This document shows, one piece after another, positions 40,968-42,098 of a DNA stretch of 42,098 bases (positions within the stretch are counted from its first letter, which is position 1; each line of letters opens with the position of its first letter). The stretch comes from JAMOAW01 sp039908535 (GTDB lineage: Bacteria; Pseudomonadota; Magnetococcia; Magnetococcales; JADFZT01). The notes under the pieces were generated by a model, which had not been told where the DNA came from, searched no databases, and was given only the letters and a program-made list of their open reading frames with translations. A program made the translations under genes and the position numbers. Where the stretch lies: NCBI GenBank assembly GCA_039908535.1, contig JAMOAW010000055.1:1-42098 (forward strand), in the 5' to 3' direction.

Positions 40968-41403
40968 TGGTTGGCCTTTTATAAATTTTTATTTTTTGAA
41001 TAAATGTCAGACTATCAGAATTCGTGTATGAATATCAATAAAAAACACTTGCCTCACTCAGCTTTCCTTGCCATTCGAATTGCGTGAATTTCCGGGATAT
41101 CCGACTAAATTACTCTATTTTGTTCATTGGGAATGCTTGGAATTGGCAACAGTGTCATGATATCGGGCGCATCATGTATTAAGTGATGGATGGGGATGAT
41201 TTTGATAGAGTTACTTTAGAGAGTTTGTAGGGTGGTGAGGTTTTTAACATTTTTGTTATTTATCTCCAAAGTTCGATGTGAGATTATTTGGGTAAGCTGA
41301 TAACGCGCAATCTTTTACTCATGCCTAGAGAGTTTGCGGGAGAAGGATACCGCTGGAGTGAGGGGAGCAGGGTGAGCAGTTTTTTTTGGTGGGTTTTTTA
41401 ATA
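40968..41403. other. Gene-free region upstream of the motor-like unit
   Basis: No believable ORF, RNA gene or strong hairpin was seen before the repeat at 41404. It should contain the promoter of the leftward unit starting at 40967; AT-rich sequence at 40978-41045 is a likely place but no clear -35/-10 pair was found. Confidence 0.5.
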
Positions 41404-41564
41404 GAACATGATGCCCTTCGGGCAAAAAAAAATCAAGGGCCAAACCCTGGGGGATGAATCCCCCAGACCCCCTCTTTTTTTTGAGAATTAAAAAAAAGGG
41501 TGGGGGGAATTGGGGGGCGGTTCTTCGCCCCCCAAGCTCTTGATTTTTTATTTTTCCGATACAT
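41404..41564 (-). repeat. Family-1 repeat, inverted full copy
   Basis: GAACATGATGCCCTTCGGGC at the left, GGGGGATGAATCCCCC, the T-run/A-run arms, GGGGGGCGGTTCTTCGCCCC (one change from the perfect stem), CTCTTGATTTTTTATTTTTC and CGATACAT. Lies 30 bp after the end of the FN3-like gene. Confidence 0.92.
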
Positions 41565-41594
41565 GCACATCCTACGCTATTTGTAACTATTTGT

Positions 41595-42098
41595 TTATTT
41601 AGCCCAAAGTTCAATAAAAATTTGACCGCTATTGTCATAGCATGAATAATTATGAGAATTTTCATACCAAGTAGGTGTCAATGTATCTCCTGCAATGAGT
41701 GATAAATTGACATTACAGATGATATCTCCACCTGGTGTGGTTGGTGCCAAACAGGAGGGGGGAGCAAAACCCGCATTTGTTGTGCTAGTTCCCTCCAGTA
41801 AATTTGGAATCAGAATAGCTGCTGCATGAGGTCGTGGTTGAGCTTGCTTTAAAACAGGCCTTAACAAAATAATAATAGGCTGTTCCAGGATCTGCGGTGG
41901 AATCGTTAAATGATGTCGTATTGCTTTCTGCTAAATAGATTGCTGATGAAGAACTGGAAGAACTTCCACGATAAATCGTATATATCGTAGCCCCCTGCAC
42001 AGGATCCCAAGAGATGGGCACACTGCTTGTAGAGGTTCCATTATCGGCAGAAACGGCATCGGGTGTATTCAGTTTTAAATACCCTTTGTTTGAACTGG
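41595..42098 (-). pseudogene. C-terminal end of a fibronectin-III-like surface protein, frameshifted
   Basis: Enters from beyond the right edge. The first frame encodes an FN3-type unit: ADNGTSTSSVPISWDPVQG, YTIYRGSSSSSSSAIYL and PGTAYYYFVKACFKASS, then stops at 41785. The sensible continuation (GTSTTNAGFAPPSCLAPTTP ... SGQIFIELWAK, stop 41595) lies in another frame. Removing one G from the GGAGGG run at 41791-41796 joins them into one smooth reading (TGG-TSTTNAG). Ser-rich FN3 repeats suggest a secreted or surface adhesin-like protein. It is either a recent frameshift or a homopolymer sequencing error. Confidence 0.72.

Noticed and set aside
1..42098. tRNA or rRNA genes
   Set aside because: No cloverleaf or rRNA-like sequence was noticed on either strand; a tRNAscan/Infernal run would settle this.

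Overview
The window looks like a contig from a magnetotactic or closely related bacterium of the Magnetococcales type (deep-branching Proteobacteria). The main reasons are a clear MamK, the magnetosome actin (32866-33930), an AprA C-terminus (sulfur oxidation through APS reductase), a GapR/DUF2312 nucleoid protein, and the housekeeping order kdsD-kdsC-lptC-lptA-lptB-rpoN-ptsN-rapZ-ptsH-ptsI-metK-ahcY. No rRNA, tRNA or CRISPR array was seen. The lineage is inferred from gene content only.

Layout. 1-4935 (+): end of aprA, a YkgJ-type cysteine-cluster protein, a NUDIX hydrolase, then a glycosyltransferase and an O-glycosylation-ligase-like protein of the exosortase A/EPS type. 4942-8408 (-): a DUF928 protein and a CHASE2-PAS-SpoIIE phosphatase. 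9124-20762 (+): KDO and LPS transport genes, sigma-54, the nitrogen-type PTS, and SAM/SAH metabolism. Two LPS genes look damaged: kdsD lacks about 16 conserved residues, and lptA is broken by an out-of-frame internal deletion. 21313-21654 (+): gapR. 21839-24393 (-): a four-gene phage-tail-like cassette with no other phage genes nearby. 24832-29895 (-): an AT-rich accessory block. It encodes a P-loop (uridine/phosphoribulo-) kinase-like protein, a radical SAM/SPASM protein, a TIR-like/P-loop kinase fusion, and an HD/eIF2B-like fusion. 30513-40967 (-): ten genes that contain mamK together with a MotA/ZorA-like channel protein, a MotB/OmpA-like partner, several long coiled-coil proteins, a TPR protein and a SPOR protein. 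41595-42098 (-): the frameshifted end of a fibronectin-III-like gene.

Two regions are candidates for undescribed systems. In the first, the TIR-like, radical SAM, twin-kinase and HD/eIF2B-like genes look like a nucleotide-based conflict (antiphage) module carried between intergenic repeats. In the second, a ZorAB-type ion-driven stator is predicted next to a MamK filament, with two different potential peptidoglycan-binding modules. That suggests an envelope-anchored, possibly force-generating cytoskeletal machine. Both functional readings are inference.

The non-coding space is unusually structured. A multi-hairpin repeat of about 160 bp (family 1) recurs in full or in part at least eleven times, in both orientations, almost always tight against gene ends. 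Two further small elements have terminal inverted repeats. One is nested inside the other at 30077-30440, and the uninterrupted copy at 8651-8853 gives the empty insertion site. Base-composition remarks are visual impressions, not calculated values.
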